Translations under genes and position numbers: made by a program
In this document: one piece after another, positions 59,414 through 64,000 of the stretch
Layout of the letters: each line of letters opens with the position of its first letter
Numbering within the stretch: position 1 is the first letter of the stretch
Assembly (NCBI GenBank): GCA_021613375.1
Contig: CM038705.1
Span: 8,000,595-8,064,594, forward strand
Reading direction: 5' to 3'
DNA: 64,000 nucleotides
Source: Megaleporinus macrocephalus
Taxonomy: Eukaryota; Chordata; Actinopteri; Characiformes; Anostomidae
The notes under the pieces: generated by a model
Database searches by the model: none
Told to the model about the DNA's origin: nothing
The model's input: only the letters and a program-made list of their open reading frames with translations

Positions 59414-60608
59414 ATAGGGAACCCCAGCTTGTAACACTTGTGAGCCTTAATATGGTGTAATGACTCTAAATTATTAAGAAATGTTGTTAAAAAATCACTA
59501 AAAGTATCAGATTTATTAGATTTTCTGTAAAATCCGCTGCACGTGGGTCTCCATTGTTGTATCTACTGACGTGATCAGCGGGCAGTGACGTCAAATGGTT
59601 GCAGTAACCGGCCGTCACGCTTGAGCACAGCTAGCTACTAAACATGCTACTGTTCAGTCTTTACAGTTTGAGCCAGAACACAACATTTCTGACATCAGCG
59701 GTGACATCACACACCACGTTAGTGTAAATGGTGAACAGAGAGGGTGGAGGAGAGAGTGGACACAGTGCTGGAGTTGTTGTGAAGCTGTGTGTTGGTGTTG
59801 ACGGAGAAGGAGAGTGTCTGTTAAAGGAGCTCCGCTTTCTAGCAGGAAACATTCACGCTCAGTAAACAGCTAGATACACTGAACGGGAGTGTCTCTGAGC
59901 TTCACACTCCTTTATTAGTGAAGTAGTATGTTCACTACTAAGACTGGACTTTCACCTTCAGGATCCACAAACGAGGAGAAGCAGCTAATGCTAATGCTAA
60001 ACATTCTCAGGAGAGAGTCCAGCGCATGTTCACGTTCACAGTTCTTCTGGTGGTTCTCCATAATCTGGAGCTTTTGGACTTCCTGTGTGGGGAAACTGTG
60101 GCACTGCATTGTGTTTTAGTCTACGCTTAAAACCAACAGCCTCCGTCAAGTCTCTCACCAGTGGTGGTCTACTGAACCACTTAAACTCATCCAGACTGAA
60201 GTGAGGAGAGCAGAGCGGGGGTCTTTGGGTAGCTGTGTTGGTCCACACGCTGCTTCACTAACTATTCTCCTTGTTTATGTTAGTGAAAGCTGTTTAGACT
60301 AATATCAGTCTTCACACTGCCTTTCACTGACACAACATCAACAACACAATGTACATGGTTTTCTATAAGCTAGGTTAGTAACTAACATTCACTCCTTCAC
60401 ACCACAGTCCAGTTTAGACCTGAAACCATCTGACCTCATCTACCCAGCAGGCATTGCGCGTCAGAAATAGTGGCTGTGTCTATACGTTAAATATTTAGAA
60501 TAAAAGTGTTCATTTATGAATAAATCTGTTACTTTTGTGATTTTTTACAACGTGTCTTAATAATCATTAAGGCTTACAAGTGTTACCAGCTGGGGTTCCC
60601 TTTGAGGC
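59414..60608. mobile_element. 1.2-kb element with long terminal inverted repeats
   Basis: Left end ggaaccccagcttgtaacac, right end its reverse complement with one or two differences (gtgttaccagctggggttcc). Similarity extends inward about 80 bp on each side (acttgtgagccttaat against attaaggcttacaagt). Interior shows no transposase. Superfamily not determined. 60,610-61,610 shows no gene. Confidence 0.75.
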
Positions 60609-61611
60609 ATTATTATCTGTAACACAGCATTGTACCTTTTAGCATTGTCGTTTTGGTGGAAATCACGATTTTATTTCATTTATAGAACGCATTACTCAAA
60701 TACTTTATACAACCGTTGGTAATTCCTGTGGTGAAATCCAATTCTATTCAATATCCACTAGCCCAGCCACATCTAAAGCTAATAAAAACAACCAAGCTAG
60801 CACTAGCCTGACTACTTCTTTGGTCATAAACAAATTCATTAAAAAATGTAACAACCGTATCTTTATTTTGCATAAACTGGATGCCAGATATACGATTTTT
60901 AGCCAAAGAAAAGAAACCAAACAGAAAATGCCAAGATAGCCAGGTGGCTACCTTGCTAAATTTCGTTTATAGCTTTTCGCTCTCTTCATCTGAAGGAATA
61001 GAAATGTATAATTTCCTGTCACCAGCGTAACTGAAAGTTTATAACACCTATATCACCTAGAGGTCACATGTATAGTGAGAAAAGCAAAGGCCCTAGAACT
61101 GACCCTTGTGGCACCCCACAGGAAATATGACGTTTTCTTGATGAATAACTTCTAACAGTCTATTTTTTAAACATGACTTTAGCCATTCTAAAACTGGGTG
61201 TGAGAGGTCAACCCAGAATTTAAGACGGTGCATAAGAATGTACAGGAATACAGGTATGACACTAAATGACTGCAATGCCATATTTAGTTTTCAAGCCATA
61301 ACATTAGTTGGCCACCTTAGTTCAGCATACACCAGCTAATGAAAAAAAAAAGACAACCCTGAAACAGTTGTAGTTCTAGTTCAAGATGCATCCTCAGAAG
61401 CAAGTTATTTTATAGTTTATCTTGGTATTGTTAAAATACACTAATAATAATTGTTGTAAATGATTTCACCACAGTTATAAAACTCATAGACGCTTACTGA
61501 GCCTCATGTTAAATTAAGTATAACTAAGTATAAATTAAGTAGAGTATTAGGTATAACTGAAATTGGTGTTCAATGCATCATTATATCAGTTTTTAAGCCA
61601 AGCAGTAACAT

Positions 61612-61985
61612 TAGCCGGGGACCCCTTTAGGGGTGTAAGGGTATATTATGTTTGGTGATACTGTATCGATTCTCAAATACACAGTATCAATACCCAGATG
61701 TCTGGCAGACAGTGAATCATTGTGTGTTGTGTTTACACCTCTGACCACTAGATGGCACTGTTGTAATCCATTTTCAGCTCCACTCCAACATTAACAAGCA
61801 GCACAAGGGCGCAGTGCTATTGTAAGCATTGATAAACCTGTTCATATAGTGGTGTGTTTTAATAGTAGGATTTGAAAAATCTCAATATATCATTTTATAT
61901 TATCGCAATATATTGAATCTTGAGCGCTGTATCATGATATGTATTGTATCACCAGGTTCTTGCCAATACACAGCCCTAGCACATT
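61612..61985. mobile_element. hAT-like element carrying a CTCF-type motif
   Basis: taggggtgtaagggtatatt at one end and tgccaatacacagccct at the other. The interior has ccactagatggca at 61,745-61,757, an exact match to the CTCF core consensus CCASYAGRKGGCR. 62,090-62,145 has a retroposon-like tail (ccctgggatcaataaagtat). Confidence 0.6.
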
Positions 61986-62455
61986 AGTCCTACATTGGTT
62001 CCATTTTTCACTTTGACCAGAGTGTCTATTTTAATTAAGCACTACTAATTAATTAAGTTATAAGTTTATTTATAAGTAAATAAATTAAGTATTAATTAAG
62101 CAATTTCCCCCTGGGATCAATAAAGTATTCTGATTCTGACTACTGTTTACTGTTCAGAGTATAACTATCTATAAGTGCTGTCCTGGTACACACTTTGCAG
62201 GTAGACTGCAGCAGTACACCTATTTAATTCCACCTACACCCACCGTACGTCATCACAGCTATTAAAATTCAACATTGGGGGGTTAATACTGCGGCATGTC
62301 AGTAAAACCAACAACCAACCCTTGCATCCCTGCCCGGGACCTTGAATTTCCTATTCATAAGCACCGAGAGGAAATGAGAGGCCTGTTTAAAACGAGGTGA
62401 GGTTAGCTAGGCTTTGGGTTTGTGGGTAAGTGATGGTGCAGGTTGAAGCGGTTAC

Positions 62456-62624
62456 CCTCGCTCTTCTCCTCGCTCATGACCGTGTGGCAGAGAGACAGCA
62501 CGCGAAAGAACTCATGCACGGCCGGCTCCCCCACCTTCACCGCCTCCAGCAGGGACGAGTCGTAGAAGCGGAAGTGCCGGTCCGCCAGCGGGTTCCACGT
62601 GCTGAAGTCCAGCGGCTGTGCCTG
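62456..62624 (-). CDS. atp8b2: atp8b2 exon 1 in window: between phosphorylation site and nucleotide domain
   Basis: Acceptor gtgatattcccag before 62,624; donor GTAACC at 62,455. Window residues 1-56: QAQPLDFSTWNPLADRHFRF, YDSSLLEAVKVGEPAVHEFF, RVLSLCHTVMSEEKSE. The FNPLAD-like block, LCHTVM and EEK match ATP8B2 well. The preceding exon with DKTGT is beyond this window or within the satellite-filled sequence further right. An acceptor three bases on is also possible and would drop one Gln. Phase 0 in, phase 1 out. Confidence 0.92.
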
Positions 62625-62739
62625 CTGGGAATATCACAAGCAGAGAAAAAGCTGAATTACATTATTTTACCTCAAACATCAGCTAATATAGGTAATAACA
62701 ATAATAATAACTAGAAAATTGCCATTGAAGGAAAATCAG

Positions 62740-64000
62740 GATAGTTGCACATGAAGGGCAAGTAGAGGAGTGCAGGTCAGTATGTGTGTGAATCATTGGT
62801 TGAGGCCCTTAGCGAGTACAGACAGTTTAGAGGCTATACGTTGAATGTGATAATGTTTGGGTTCAGCTGACAATGAATGGAACCCTATGGGAGGAACGAG
62901 GGATGATTAAACAACTTATAGACAAGTACGGGACAGTATGTCTGTGGATTAGTGTTTGAGGATCTGTCCTGAGTGAGTACAGGCAGTTTGAAGGCTGTAG
63001 GTTAAATGAAACTCTGAGGTTTGGGTGTGACCAAAAATGAATGGGACTCTATGGGAGGAACGAGGGATGAATAAACAACATATAAACGAGTACAGGTCAG
63101 TATATCTGTGGATTAGTGTTTGAGGATCTGTCCTGAGTGAGTACAGACAGTTTGGATGCTATACGTTGAATGAAACCATAATGTTTAGGTTCAGCTGACA
63201 ATGAATGGAACCCTATGGGAGGAACGAGGGATGATTAAACAACATATAGACAAGTACAGGTCAGTGTGTCTGTGGATTAGTGTTTGGGGATCTGTCCTGA
63301 GTGAGTACAGACAGTGTGGTGGCTGTAGGTTGAATGAAACCATAATGTTTGGGTTCAGCCAAAAATGAATGGAACCCTATGGGAGGAACGAGGGATGAAT
63401 AAACAACATATAGACGAGTACAGGTCAGTATATCTGTGGATTAGAGGTCGTGTATCTGTCCTGAGTGAATACAGGCAGTTTTGTGGCTGTAGGTGAAATG
63501 AAACCATGATGTTTGTGTTGGCTTGAAAATGACTCAATAGAAGTAACGAGGGATGAATAAACAACAAATAGAGGAGTGTGGGTCAGAATATCTTTGGATT
63601 AGAGGTTGTGTATCTGTCCTGAGTGAGTACAGGCAGTTTTGTGGCTGTGGGTGAAATAAAACCATGATGTTTGTGTGGGCTTGAAAATGAATAGGACTCT
63701 GTAGGAGTAACGAGGGATGAATAAACAACAAATAGAGGAGTGTGGGTCAGAATATCTGTGGATTAAAGGGTCGTGTATCTGTCTTGAGTGAGAACAGGCA
63801 GTTTTATGGCTGTAGCTAAAATAAAACCATGATGTTTGTGTGGGCTTGAAAATGAATAGGACTCTGTAGGAGTAACGAGGGATGAATAAACAACAAATAG
63901 AGGAGTATATAGAGGTCAGTATATCTGTGGACTAATGTTTGGGTATCTGGCCTAATTGAGTACATGCAGCTTGGAGGCTGTAGGTTAAACGAAATTATAA
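62740..64000. repeat. 164-bp satellite-like tandem array, at least 7.5 copies
   Basis: Landmark cgagggatga starts at about 62,897, 63,061, 63,225, 63,389, 63,547, 63,711 and 63,876, i.e. 164 bp apart except one 158-bp step. Units contain tgaatggaaccctatgggag and ggatctgtcctgagtgagta. The array runs off the window end, so full size is unknown. Lies in an atp8b2 intron. Confidence 0.93.

Overview
The window is vertebrate DNA, almost certainly from a ray-finned (teleost) fish. Genes are split into short exons with GT-AG introns, and most of the remaining sequence is fish-type transposon debris: a tRNA-derived SINE, Tc1/mariner and hAT relics, LINE tails ending in AATTG or ATT repeats, many short inverted-repeat elements, long TA and CA microsatellites and large minisatellites. 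An otophysan fish such as a characin or catfish is my guess from the repeat style, not something I can prove.

Two genes are present, both on the minus strand and in tandem. The right and centre (25,351-62,624) hold 14 consecutive exons of a class-1 phospholipid flippase of the ATP8B group, best matched to ATP8B2. They start just after the exon with the phosphorylated aspartate and run to the cytosolic C-terminus. All 14 exons join with matching phases into 862 uninterrupted codons. The N-terminal half lies to the right of the window. The left end (5,157-12,921) holds the first three coding exons of the interleukin-6 receptor alpha chain (il6ra): signal peptide and an Ig-like domain. Its cytokine-receptor, transmembrane and cytoplasmic exons lie to the left. 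ATP8B2 followed by IL6R in the same orientation is also the human 1q21.3 order, so synteny supports both names.

Layout: 1-5,150 il6ra intron, all repeats seen being TE relics; 5,157-12,921 il6ra exons 1-3; 12,922-15,900 upstream sequence and TE fragments; about 15,900-17,850 possible atp8b2 3'UTR; 18,000-25,350 TE fragments, a 189-bp tandem array and a GC-rich unique stretch near 20.4-20.8 kb; 25,351-62,624 atp8b2; 62,740-64,000 a 164-bp satellite-like array in the next atp8b2 intron. The largest atp8b2 intron in the window (35,663-48,689) holds a 15-bp minisatellite, two oppositely oriented copies of one Tc1-like element and a polypyrimidine minisatellite.

The two genes are not known to act together. 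The flippase moves phospholipids to the cytosolic leaflet; il6ra binds interleukin-6 and signals through gp130. No prokaryotic system, CRISPR array or RNA gene is visible. The points most worth following up are a roughly 140-residue Thr-rich and acidic-tyrosine insertion inside the il6ra Ig domain, a decayed exon copy that could act as a poison exon in atp8b2, a transposon abutting the last recognised atp8b2 exon, an exon squeezed between two codon-multiple minisatellites, and an inverted repeat pair flanking three exons.
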